DNA of 64,000 nucleotides from an uncultured Bacteroides sp. GTDB lineage: Bacteria; Bacteroidota; Bacteroidia; Bacteroidales; Bacteroidaceae. Shown here piece by piece: positions 21,805-30,092 of this stretch; the first letter of the stretch is position 1; the number at the start of each line of letters is the position of its first letter. The position numbers and the translations under genes were made by a program. Under the pieces are notes generated by a model, which ran no database searches, was not told where the DNA came from, and was given only the letters and a program-made list of their open reading frames with translations. The DNA is taken from contig NZ_OY780936.1 of assembly GCF_963675905.1 (NCBI RefSeq), positions 2,861,946 through 2,925,945 on the forward strand, given 5' to 3'.

Positions 21805-21838
21805 AACCCCGAAAGTTAGACAAAAAACTTTCGGGGTT
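21805..21838 (+). terminator. Terminator-like hairpin at the IS left end, copy 1
   Basis: AACCCCGAAAGTT (21805-21817, part of the left terminal repeat) pairs perfectly with AACTTTCGGGGTT (21826-21838) around an 8-nt loop and is followed by TTATT. It ends 5 nt before the orfA ATG. A transcript entering from outside would fold this hairpin, which should stop transcription or hide the start codon. Confidence 0.75.
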
Positions 21839-21843
21839 TTATT

Positions 21844-22383
21844 ATGCAAGAAAAGAAAAAGCTCAAGAAGCATACCGATGCAGATAGGCTAAGGTATATG
21901 CATTTGATAGAAGATGGAATATCAATAACTGCTATTCATAAAAAATATGGTATTAGTGATCGTTTACTATTAACATTATGGCATAAATACCAAGAGTTTG
22001 GTCCAACTTCAATAAAGAAAGGAAATAAATTCAAGGTCAATTCATACATTAAGAAACAAATTGTTCGTGATATTGAAGATAACCATATAACTTTGCACGC
22101 AGCTTCGCAAAAGTATGGTCCAAGTATAAGTGCTATAGAGACCTGGCTAAAGATTGCAAGGCGAGACGGAATTCAAACTTTAGATATCGTTAGAAAACGT
22201 GGTAGACCACCAGGTATGAGTAGACCAAGAAAAAACAGCAAACCGCTTACTGAGTTAGAGAAGCTCCAAAAGGAGAATTTGGAACTCAAGACTGAAATAG
22301 CTTTGCTAAAAAAAGTGAGAGCCTTAGTCGAGGAAAGGAATGCCCGTCTACGCGAGATTGGGCGCAAGCCATCGAAGAACTAA
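21844..22383 (+). CDS. IS3-family transposase OrfA, copy 1
   Basis: A 179-aa DNA-binding subunit. It has two helix-turn-helix regions (about 17-50 and 72-105), an AT-hook-like KRGRPPG at 118-124, and a leucine-zipper heptad stretch (about 135-165). This two-HTH layout is typical of the IS150 group. An A7 tract at 22308-22314, in the phase A AAA AAA G, allows a -1 shift into the orfB frame. That would give a 455-aa OrfAB fusion, the active transposase in this family; OrfA alone is usually a regulator. The stop at 22383 is 27 nt before the first orfB ATG. Confidence 0.93.
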   Translation: MQEKKKLKKHTDADRLRYMHLIEDGISITAIHKKYGISDRLLLTLWHKYQEFGPTSIKKGNKFKVNSYIKKQIVRDIEDNHITLHAASQKYGPSISAIETWLKIARRDGIQTLDIVRKRGRPPGMSRPRKNSKPLTELEKLQKENLELKTEIALLKKVRALVEERNARLREIGRKPSKN

Positions 22384-22386
22384 GGC
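22308..22386 (+). promoter_or_regulatory. Programmed -1 frameshift signal, copy 1
   Basis: The slippery run of seven A followed by G (22308-22315) is followed after 5 nt by an inverted repeat GCCTTAG (22321-22327) / CTAAGGC (22380-22386), with an inner GCCC/GGGC stem. The -1 frame is open from the slip site through to orfB. Slip site, short spacer and stem fit the IS3-family frameshift design. Confidence 0.8.
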
Positions 22387-22409
22387 AGAAAGGATATCCT
22401 CTGGAGTAT

Positions 22410-23210
22410 ATGCTCATGAGGATAAAGATGGCTCGTTCCGTGTTTTACTATCATCGAAAACGCTTAAATCAAGCTGATGGATATGATATCATAAGGAATA
22501 AGATAAGGGATATATACCAGGAGAATCATGGGCGTTATGGATACAGGAGAATCTGCTATACTTTGCGCAATAGTGACATACTCATAAACCATAAGACAGT
22601 GCAGAAACTAATGCTGCAGATTGGTCTTAAGGCTAAAAGAAAGAAACGTCATTACCATTCATATAAAGGTGAGATTGGTAAAATAGCACCTAATGTTATA
22701 GGACGAAACTTTGATGCCGACAAGCCCAACCAAAAATGGACTACTGACGTTACACAGGTATGTATACATGATGTTAAGATGTATCTCTCCCCTATACTTG
22801 ACATGCATAATGGAGAAATAATATCATATACAATATCCAGGAGTCCCAATTTGAATATGGCAATAAACATGCTGAAAGCTGCATTCAAAAAAAACACAAA
22901 TCTGAATGGGCTAGTATTACATTCTGATCAAGGATGGCATTATCAGCATGCCATATACCAAAAGTTGCTTAAGGACAGAGGAATCATTCAAAGTATGTCT
23001 CGTAAAGGTAACTGTCTGGACAATGCAATGATGGAAAATTTCTTTGGATTAATGAAGAATGAACTGCTTTATATTAATAAATTCAGTTCCATCGAAGATT
23101 TTGAAGAAGAACTAAGAAAATATATTTGGTGGTATAACAATAAAAGAATTAAGCTTAGATTAAAAGGTATGAGCCCGGTACAATACCGAGCTCACACAAA
23201 TATAAATTAA
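22410..23210 (+). CDS. IS3-family transposase OrfB (DDE integrase), copy 1
   Basis: The catalytic part, 266 aa if translated alone. An HTH_21-like segment (about 30-80, with HGRYGYRRICYTLR) precedes an rve-type RNase H core. The catalytic triad is visible: D113 in WTTDVTQ, D173 in LHSDQGWHYQ and E209 in MMENFFGLMKNE, with 35 residues between the last two, the DD(35)E spacing. It is probably made mainly as OrfAB by frameshifting, since the frame stays open upstream of the ATG. No damage is seen. Confidence 0.95.
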   Translation: MLMRIKMARSVFYYHRKRLNQADGYDIIRNKIRDIYQENHGRYGYRRICYTLRNSDILINHKTVQKLMLQIGLKAKRKKRHYHSYKGEIGKIAPNVIGRNFDADKPNQKWTTDVTQVCIHDVKMYLSPILDMHNGEIISYTISRSPNLNMAINMLKAAFKKNTNLNGLVLHSDQGWHYQHAIYQKLLKDRGIIQSMSRKGNCLDNAMMENFFGLMKNELLYINKFSSIEDFEEELRKYIWWYNNKRIKLRLKGMSPVQYRAHTNIN

Positions 23211-23246
23211 TTATTAAACGTCTAACTTTTCGGGGTCACTTCATTT

Positions 23247-23263
23247 GGGAAGCCTCCTTTTTT
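23247..23263 (+). terminator. Right half of a terminator split by IS copy 1
   Basis: GGGAAGCCTCCTTTTTT is the 3' arm and U-tract of the hairpin whose 5' arm is at 21776-21792. It now lies 1.45 kb from its partner. It also overlaps the promoter region of priA. Confidence 0.85.
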
Positions 23264-23264
23264 A

Positions 23265-23272
23265 TATCTTTG
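23265..23272 (+). promoter_or_regulatory. -7 element of priA
   Basis: TATCTTTG matches TAnnTTTG and lies 24 nt before the GTG start. A TTTG at 23244-23247 is 17 nt upstream, a short spacing; its first three bases are the duplicated target bases of the IS, so the motif was regenerated by the insertion. Confidence 0.5.
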
Positions 23273-23296
23273 CCACTCTCAAAAAAAATAAATAGT

Positions 23297-25756
23297 GTGA
23301 AAAAGTTTGCAGACGTTATATTGCCTCTACCTTTACCCAAATGCTTTACTTATTCTATACCAGAAGATATAGCAAATGATATAAAAATTGGTTGTAGGAT
23401 AATTGTACCCTTCGGACGCAAAAAGTTCTACACTGCAATTGTATATAACATACATTATTCTGCTCCCGAAGGATATGAGATAAAAGAGGTAGCAACCATT
23501 CTTGATTCTGAGCCAATACTCCTTCCTTTACAATTCAAGTTCTGGGAGTGGATTTCTACATATTATCTTTGCACGCAAGGTGATGTTTATAAAGCCGCAC
23601 TGCCCTCAGGTTTAAAACTAGAGAGCGAAACTATTGTAGAATACAATCCCGATTTCGACTATTCGGTTCAACTATCAGAGAAAGAACAAATATTAATAAA
23701 TCTGATGGAGAATAAAACCGAGCAATCAGTTACTCTACTGGAGAAAGAGAGCGGATTGAAAAATCTTCTACCAACGATCAAATCACTGCTTGATAAAGAG
23801 GCTATCTTTATTAAAGAGGAGCTGAAACGAAATTATCAACCTAAAGTGGAAATCCGGGTTCGCCTAACTGACTTTGCAAAAGAAGAAACCAATCTACAGA
23901 AAATCTTCAATGAGTTGGAACGCGCCCAGAAACAACTCGCTCTTTTGATGAAGTATCTGGAGCTATCTCATTTTCACAGCAGCAAAAGCATCAAGGAGGT
24001 AAGTAAAAAGGATCTGATAAAGAAAGCAGATGCTTTACCTGCCGCTCTTAACAGTCTGATTAATAAAAATATTTTTGAGATTTACAAACAAGAAATCGGC
24101 CGTTTGGATACATCAGAGAAGCCTATTTTGGAAATTAATCCGCTTAATGAATATCAGCAACAGGCTTACCAGGAGATTCTTACTAACTTTAAAAAGAAGA
24201 ATGTATGTCTGCTTCATGGAGTAACATCGAGCGGAAAGACAGAAATCTATATTCATCTTATAGAAAAAACAATAAAAGAAGGAAAGCAAGTTCTTTATTT
24301 ACTTCCGGAAATTGCGCTGACAACCCAGATAACCGAACGTTTAAAACGGGTATTTGGCAATAAGTTAGGCATTTACCATTCTAAGTTCTCGGATGCAGAG
24401 AGGGTGGAAATCTGGCGCAAGCAATTAGGAAACAATGGATACGATATAATACTTGGAGTTCGTTCTTCTATTTTTCTTCCATTCCACAAACTTGGTTTAG
24501 TAATTGTAGATGAGGAACACGAAAATACATATAAGCAATACGATCCGGCCCCACGTTACCATGCGCGTAATGCCGCAATTGTTCTGGCATCATTATATGG
24601 AGCAAAAACATTATTGGGAACAGCCACTCCTTCTGTTGAGACCTATTATAATGCAACAAAAGGGAAATATGGATTAGTAGAGCTTAATGAACGATATAAG
24701 GATATTCAGCTACCCGAGATTCTTCCGGTTGATATCAAGGAACTTGCACGCAAGAAACGGATGAACGGGCAATTTTCTCCTTTTCTATTGGAGCACGTAC
24801 GCAAGGCATTAGAGAATAAAGAGCAAGTGATTCTTTTCCAAAACAGAAGAGGATTTGCTCCTATGATTGAATGCAAAACCTGCGGATGGGTTCCCAGATG
24901 TAAAAACTGCGATGTGAGTCTTACTTATCACAAAGGAATAAATCAGCTCACCTGCCATTATTGCGGTTATACTTATCAGTTGCCGCGTTCTTGTCCGGCC
25001 TGCGAAGGTGTGGAATTGGTAAACCGTGGATTTGGGACTGAAAAGGTGGAGGATGATATAAAGACTATATTCCCCGAAGCAAGGGTTGCCCGTATGGATT
25101 TAGATACGACCCGAACCCGCACAGCTTACGAGAAGATTATCGCAAACTTTGAGCAAAGAAAAACAGATATACTAATCGGCACCCAGATGGTTTCGAAAGG
25201 GCTGGATTTTGATAATGTCAGCGTGGTAGGTATTCTGAATGCCGACACGATGCTTAATTATCCCGATTTCCGTTCTTACGAACGTGCTTATCAGCTAATG
25301 GCTCAAGTATCTGGGAGAGCCGGAAGAAAGAATAAACAAGGTTTGGTTATATTGCAGACAAAATCGATAGATCATCCCGTTATCCATCAGGTAATTGCAA
25401 ACGATTACCAACAGATGTTTGCCAGTCAGTTAGCAGAACGTCAAATGTTTCGATACCCGCCATATTACAGACTGGTTTATGTATATCTTAAAAACAGAAA
25501 CGCCGACTTGCTTGATACAATGGCTCGCACTATGGCCGAAAGGCTTAGAAGCATTTTTGGAAATCGTGTACTGGGTCCGGATAATCCTCCGGTAGCTCGT
25601 ATTCAGATGCTTTTTATCAAGAAAATCATTGTAAAGATTGAATGTAATGCATCTATGGAGAAGGCTCGCGCTCTGTTATTGCAAGTCCAGAAAGAAATGA
25701 TTGAAGACGAGCGATTTAAATCATTAATCGTGTATTACGACGTAGACCCATTTTAA
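23297..25756 (+). CDS. priA: Primosomal replication helicase PriA
   Basis: PriA restarts stalled replication forks. The GTG at 23297 is the chosen start (VKKFADVILPLPLPKCFTYS, 819 aa), because the upstream TTG at 23270 falls in the -7 promoter element. The N-terminal 3'-end-binding domain is followed by Walker A GVTSSGKTEIY (about residues 345-355), the DEEH box and helicase motifs up to QVSGRAGR. Eight zinc-binding cysteines lie between (CKTCGWVPRCKNC, CHYCGY, CPAC). It probably forms a short operon with the phosphatase gene 3 nt downstream. Confidence 0.95.
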   Translation: MKKFADVILPLPLPKCFTYSIPEDIANDIKIGCRIIVPFGRKKFYTAIVYNIHYSAPEGYEIKEVATILDSEPILLPLQFKFWEWISTYYLCTQGDVYKAALPSGLKLESETIVEYNPDFDYSVQLSEKEQILINLMENKTEQSVTLLEKESGLKNLLPTIKSLLDKEAIFIKEELKRNYQPKVEIRVRLTDFAKEETNLQKIFNELERAQKQLALLMKYLELSHFHSSKSIKEVSKKDLIKKADALPAALNSLINKNIFEIYKQEIGRLDTSEKPILEINPLNEYQQQAYQEILTNFKKKNVCLLHGVTSSGKTEIYIHLIEKTIKEGKQVLYLLPEIALTTQITERLKRVFGNKLGIYHSKFSDAERVEIWRKQLGNNGYDIILGVRSSIFLPFHKLGLVIVDEEHENTYKQYDPAPRYHARNAAIVLASLYGAKTLLGTATPSVETYYNATKGKYGLVELNERYKDIQLPEILPVDIKELARKKRMNGQFSPFLLEHVRKALENKEQVILFQNRRGFAPMIECKTCGWVPRCKNCDVSLTYHKGINQLTCHYCGYTYQLPRSCPACEGVELVNRGFGTEKVEDDIKTIFPEARVARMDLDTTRTRTAYEKIIANFEQRKTDILIGTQMVSKGLDFDNVSVVGILNADTMLNYPDFRSYERAYQLMAQVSGRAGRKNKQGLVILQTKSIDHPVIHQVIANDYQQMFASQLAERQMFRYPPYYRLVYVYLKNRNADLLDTMARTMAERLRSIFGNRVLGPDNPPVARIQMLFIKKIIVKIECNASMEKARALLLQVQKEMIEDERFKSLIVYYDVDPF

Positions 25757-25759
25757 TTT

Positions 25760-26251
25760 ATGAGCGAAAAAACAAAATACAGAATTCTTTTCGTATGTCT
25801 TGGAAACATTTGTCGTTCACCATTGGCAGAAGGAATTATGCAAACCTATCTTGAAAGAGAAGGATTGGACGATACTATAAAAGTAGACTCTGCCGGTATT
25901 CTTAGTTATCATCAAGGAGAATTACCTGATTCGCGAATGCGTGCTCATGCTGCAAAAAGGGGGTACAACTTAGTAAGTCGTTCCCGACCGGTGAGAAGTG
26001 ACGATTTTGATAATTTCGACCTGATATTAGGTATGGACGACCGCAATATTGATGATCTTAAAGAACTGGCACCATCCATCGAAGCAATGCAGAAAATTGG
26101 CCGTATGACAGATTTTTGCCAACGTATTCCTGCAGATTATGTGCCCGATCCCTACTTTGGCGGTGCTTCTGGATTCGAAAAAGTTTTGGATATTCTGGAG
26201 GATGCTTGCGAAGGGCTATTGGAATATTTAAAAAACATGCCCGAAGAATAA
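25760..26251 (+). CDS. Low-molecular-weight protein tyrosine phosphatase
   Basis: A 163-aa phosphatase with the active-site loop VCLGNICRSPLAEG near the N-terminus (C-x5-R-S) and the general-acid aspartate in VPDPYFGG. In Bacteroidetes such enzymes may act on tyrosine kinases of capsule export, but no kinase gene is nearby, so the substrate is unknown. It starts 3 nt after priA and ends just before the 22-nt GTAC palindrome array. Confidence 0.93.
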   Translation: MSEKTKYRILFVCLGNICRSPLAEGIMQTYLEREGLDDTIKVDSAGILSYHQGELPDSRMRAHAAKRGYNLVSRSRPVRSDDFDNFDLILGMDDRNIDDLKELAPSIEAMQKIGRMTDFCQRIPADYVPDPYFGGASGFEKVLDILEDACEGLLEYLKNMPEE

Positions 26252-26339
26252 AATCCTCTTGTACAAAAGAAAACAATCTTCTGTACAAAACAATTAATTC
26301 TTTTGTACAGAAGATTTAATTGTTTTGTACAGCATTTAA
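26252..26339. repeat. Array of four 22-nt GTAC-centred palindromes (locus A)
   Basis: Four imperfect palindromes of about AATTCTTNT-GTAC-ANAAGAATT lie in tandem. The GTAC cores start at 26261, 26283, 26305 and 26327, exactly 22 nt apart. The array fills the space between two convergent genes. Neighbouring units can also pair with each other into longer hairpins. The same design occurs at 56313-56400. Confidence 0.85.
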
Positions 26340-28415
26340 TTAACTATTCTCTTCGTTTCTATTAATTAATTCCGGGTATCTGATACGCGTATGATAAATT
26401 GTACGAAGTTTCTCTTTAAAAACAATTTTCACAGTAGCAATATCTCTAAATGTAATAGGACAGTACTTAAAACATCCATCTGCAATCTGGGAATCAATTA
26501 TCTTCTCAACTAAATTACTTATAGATTCTTCTGTATACTCAGGCAAACTACGGGAAGCCGCTTCTACAGAATCCGCCATCATCAGAATGGCTGTTTCCTT
26601 AGAAAAAGGATTAGGTCCCGGATAAGTAAAAACCTCTTCATTAACTTCCTTATCGGGATTTTCATTCTTAAATGATACATAGAAATACTTAGTCTTACTT
26701 AATCCATGATGTGTGCGAATAAAGTCTTTAATTACTTTAGGCAAATTGTGCTTTTCGGCAAGTTTCAATCCATCCGTTACATGATGAATTACAACTTGGG
26801 CGCTTTGCTCATAGCTCAAAGACTTATGCGGATTTACTCCCGATTGGTTTTCAGTAAAGAAAGCCGGATTTTCCATTTTTCCAATATCATGATATAGAGC
26901 CCCAGTTCTCACCAGTTGACTTTTGCCCCCTACCCTGATAGCTGCTTCTGCCGCCAAATTTGCCACCTGCATTGAATGTTGAAATGTTCCAGGCGCAACC
27001 TCAGACAATCTACGTAACAAGGGATTATTAATATTCGAAAGCTCTACCAAGGTTACATTAGATGTAAATCCAAATATTTTTTCAAAGAGGAACAACAGCG
27101 GATAAACAAAGAGCAACAATATGCCGTTAATAAAGAAATTTACGTACATGCTAAGATTAAGCTTTGAAAGGTCTGTTTCATGAATTAGTTCCATTGAAAA
27201 ATTAAGAAGAACATAACCAAGAACAATTAGAAATGCTGACCGGAACAATTGTGAACGTTGAGATAATTCTCTCAAACTAAATATTGCTATTATGCCCGCA
27301 GTTAATTGTAGCAAAATAAACTCATAAGGATAACGCAAGGTTATGGAACAAATTAAGATGGTTAAGGTGTGGGTCATAAATGCTGTGCGCGAATCAAGGA
27401 ATATTCTGATAATAATGGGCAACATAGCATAAGGAACCATATAAACGCTAAAAAAATTATACTTAACCATGAAAGCTGTAATCACAGAAAAAAAGATAGT
27501 GAGCGTAAATAGCAATGACAAACCGCCTTTCTGTTGATAATAATCCTTTCTAAATAAATCAAGAAACAGCATAAAGCAAAACATAAGTATACTAACAAAA
27601 AGAACTTGCCCAAGCAAAATAAAACGTTGCTGATTGACAGACGCATTTCTTTTTTTTGATTCTTTCTGCAGAGACTCCAAAATATGAAAAGTGCGATCGT
27701 TTACAATTTCTCCCCTGTCAATTATCTTTTGACCAGACTGAACAAGTCCGGTAGCCCAAGATATTGTACCAAGAAGTTCTGCTTTTACGGCTTCGGACTT
27801 TTTCCTGTCAAAAACTAAATTGGGTATAATATAATTATCCAGATCACATTGTCTAAGGATTTCTTTGTTAAAATGAATAGTGTCTGCTTTCAGTAAATAT
27901 TCATAAGCTGTTTTTATGGTAAAAAGCTCAGCAGAAGGCTTTGCATTTGCCATTTTTTTCTCTGCAATCATAACAGTCTGAATATTATCTTTTTTAAGAT
28001 TGCCCATGTCGGCACTAGAAACAACACCTCTTTTATAAATACCTTTCAGTACAGTATTTATATGCTGGTAATAATAAACTGAAAGCATTTTGCTTTTAAG
28101 TCTTCCATTATAGTCGGACTTAAGTTTCGACAGAGCCTTTTGCTCCATTCTTTGGTTGTATATAAAGTAGGGCTGATAAAATCTCATTATACTGTCCTGC
28201 TCTTGCTTAACCAAGGCTTCATCTTTGTAAATAGGGAAGTCAAAAGAAGCTGTCAGAAGCCCATATTTCCAAGGCTTGTTAATATCAAATTGATAGTTAA
28301 ATTTCCCGCTTCGAGGTAGAAAGTACACAATAACAGCCACTGTTGCCAGGAATATCAGGGCCTTAAATATCAAATCTTTATAAGTAGAACGTTTTTTATT
28401 TCTTAACTTATTCAT
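26340..28415 (-). CDS. Seven-transmembrane HD-domain phosphohydrolase, PgpH-like
   Basis: A 691-aa membrane protein. The start MNKLRNKKRSTYKDL is chosen; the ATG at 28640 would run through the divergent gltX start. One N-terminal membrane helix (about 18-36) is followed by a large extracytoplasmic domain to about residue 270, a block of about seven hydrophobic helices (about 275-470) and a cytoplasmic HD domain with LYHDIGKMENPAFF and THHG. This is the PgpH layout; PgpH hydrolyses the second messenger c-di-AMP in other bacteria. The activity here is inferred from architecture. It is convergent with the phosphatase gene. Confidence 0.88.
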   Translation of the reverse strand: MNKLRNKKRSTYKDLIFKALIFLATVAVIVYFLPRSGKFNYQFDINKPWKYGLLTASFDFPIYKDEALVKQEQDSIMRFYQPYFIYNQRMEQKALSKLKSDYNGRLKSKMLSVYYYQHINTVLKGIYKRGVVSSADMGNLKKDNIQTVMIAEKKMANAKPSAELFTIKTAYEYLLKADTIHFNKEILRQCDLDNYIIPNLVFDRKKSEAVKAELLGTISWATGLVQSGQKIIDRGEIVNDRTFHILESLQKESKKRNASVNQQRFILLGQVLFVSILMFCFMLFLDLFRKDYYQQKGGLSLLFTLTIFFSVITAFMVKYNFFSVYMVPYAMLPIIIRIFLDSRTAFMTHTLTILICSITLRYPYEFILLQLTAGIIAIFSLRELSQRSQLFRSAFLIVLGYVLLNFSMELIHETDLSKLNLSMYVNFFINGILLLFVYPLLFLFEKIFGFTSNVTLVELSNINNPLLRRLSEVAPGTFQHSMQVANLAAEAAIRVGGKSQLVRTGALYHDIGKMENPAFFTENQSGVNPHKSLSYEQSAQVVIHHVTDGLKLAEKHNLPKVIKDFIRTHHGLSKTKYFYVSFKNENPDKEVNEEVFTYPGPNPFSKETAILMMADSVEAASRSLPEYTEESISNLVEKIIDSQIADGCFKYCPITFRDIATVKIVFKEKLRTIYHTRIRYPELINRNEENS

Positions 28416-28525
28416 TTTATTCAAATTTTGTCGAAAAATACAAAAAAAAACAATAAGAACACTATTTTTTACCATTAAGACCAATACAAACATCAAAGTT
28501 ATGCTGTAGTTCGGAAAAAATAGAT

Positions 28526-28533
28526 TAATTTTG
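28526..28533 (+). promoter_or_regulatory. -7 element of gltX
   Basis: TAATTTTG matches TAnnTTTG and lies 28 nt before the ATG at 28562. The -33 position is weak (only TG retained). Confidence 0.5.
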
Positions 28534-28561
28534 CTCCGATTTTTATTATATATAAAACAAT

Positions 28562-30082
28562 ATGACAGAAAGAAAAGTAAGAGTTCGTTTTGCTCCAAGT
28601 CCCACAGGAGCATTACATATTGGCGGTGTGCGTACTGCATTATATAACTATTTATTTGCTCGTCAGCACGGTGGTGAGATGATTTTCCGTATAGAAGATA
28701 CGGATTCTCAACGCTTTGTCCCAGGAGCAGAAGAATACATTATCGAAGCTTTCAAATGGTTAGGCGTTGAGTTTGATGAAGGTGTAAGTTTCGGAGGAAA
28801 TTATGGACCTTACCGTCAATCAGAACGCAAAGAAATATACAAGAAGTATGTTAAAATTTTATTGGATAGCCAAAAAGCATACATAGCCTTTGATACTCCT
28901 GAAGAATTAGATGCTAAACGTGCTGAAATAAAAAACTTCCAATACGATGCTTCTACACGATTAAGCATGCGCAACTCTTTGACACTTTCTGAAGAAGATG
29001 TTAAAAGCCTTATTGACTCGGGAGAAAAGTATGTAGTTAGAATAAAAATCGAGCCAAACGAAGACGTTCATGTACAAGATATAATCCGTGGAGAAGTAAT
29101 TATCAACTCTTCTATCCTGGATGATAAGGTTTTATATAAATCAGCAGATGAATTACCCACATATCATCTTGCAAATATCGTAGACGATCATTTAATGGAT
29201 ATATCTCATGTAATCCGCGGTGAAGAATGGTTGCCGTCTGCACCATTACATGTACTTCTTTACCGTGCATTTGGATGGGAAGAAACAATGCCGCAGTTCG
29301 CACATCTTCCTCTTTTACTGAAACCTGACGGAAATGGCAAACTTAGTAAACGAGATGGTGACCGACTGGGATTTCCTGTGTTCCCATTAGAATGGAAAGA
29401 TCCTAAAACGGGAGAAATTTCTTCTGGATACAGAGAAGCAGGTTATCTGCCTGAGGCTGTAATCAACTTCCTCGCATTATTAGGATGGAATCCGGGAAAT
29501 GACCAGGAGATTATGAGTATGGATGTACTGATTCAGCTTTTTGATCTACACAGATGTAGTAAAGCCGGTGCAAAATTCGATTACGAAAAAGGCAAATGGT
29601 TTAATCATCAATATATTCAACTTAAGTCAAATGAAGAAATAGCCAAATTATTCATTCCATATTTAAAAGAACAAGGCGTAGAAGCTACTTTTGAAAAAGT
29701 TGTTACTGTTGTAGGACTTATGAAAGAACGGGTTAGCTTTGTAAAAGAACTTTGGGATGTTTGCAAATTCTTCTTTGTTGCTCCGACAGAATACGATGAA
29801 AAGACTGTAAAGAAACGCTGGAAAGAAGATTCTCCCGCACAGATAACTGAGCTTATGCACGTAATTGAAGCCATTGACGATTTTTCTTTGGAGAACCAGG
29901 AAAAAATTGTAATGGAATGGATTGAGAGCAAAGGATATCATTTAGGAAATATCATGAATGCTTTCCGTCTTACACTTGTTGGAGAAGGGAAAGGGCCTCA
30001 CATGTTTGACATCTCTGCTGTATTAGGCAAAGAAGAAACAATTGCCCGAATGAAAAGAGCAATAGAGGTTATAAAGAAGTAA
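28562..30082 (+). CDS. gltX: Glutamyl-tRNA synthetase
   Basis: A 506-aa class I synthetase that charges tRNA-Glu. It shows the HIGH motif in [16 protein letters not shown] at the N-terminus and the KMSKS-type [10 protein letters not shown] at about residue 260. The C-terminal anticodon-binding region is complete. It is the first gene of a gltX-waaA pair, 10 nt apart. Confidence 0.97.
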   Translation: MTERKVRVRFAPSPTGALHIGGVRTALYNYLFARQHGGEMIFRIEDTDSQRFVPGAEEYIIEAFKWLGVEFDEGVSFGGNYGPYRQSERKEIYKKYVKILLDSQKAYIAFDTPEELDAKRAEIKNFQYDASTRLSMRNSLTLSEEDVKSLIDSGEKYVVRIKIEPNEDVHVQDIIRGEVIINSSILDDKVLYKSADELPTYHLANIVDDHLMDISHVIRGEEWLPSAPLHVLLYRAFGWEETMPQFAHLPLLLKPDGNGKLSKRDGDRLGFPVFPLEWKDPKTGEISSGYREAGYLPEAVINFLALLGWNPGNDQEIMSMDVLIQLFDLHRCSKAGAKFDYEKGKWFNHQYIQLKSNEEIAKLFIPYLKEQGVEATFEKVVTVVGLMKERVSFVKELWDVCKFFFVAPTEYDEKTVKKRWKEDSPAQITELMHVIEAIDDFSLENQEKIVMEWIESKGYHLGNIMNAFRLTLVGEGKGPHMFDISAVLGKEETIARMKRAIEVIKK

Positions 30083-30092
30083 AAGGGCAGAC

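Larger units (their letters stand above)
21798..23243 (+). mobile_element. IS3-family insertion sequence (IS150-like), copy 1
   Basis: The element is 1446 bp. Left end TGATATGAACCCCGAAAGTT and right end (reverse complement) TGAAGTGACCCCGAAAAGTT form imperfect terminal inverted repeats starting TGA. It carries overlapping orfA and orfB with an A7G slippery site. The flanks share a 3-bp TTT repeat. It lies in the loop of the beta-barrel gene's terminator. It looks intact and, by eye, is identical to copy 2 at 48466-49911, so transposition is recent. Confidence 0.93.

Noticed and set aside
26252..26339. CRISPR-like array
   Set aside because: The 22-nt period contains only palindromes with no unique spacers, just four units, and no cas genes nearby.
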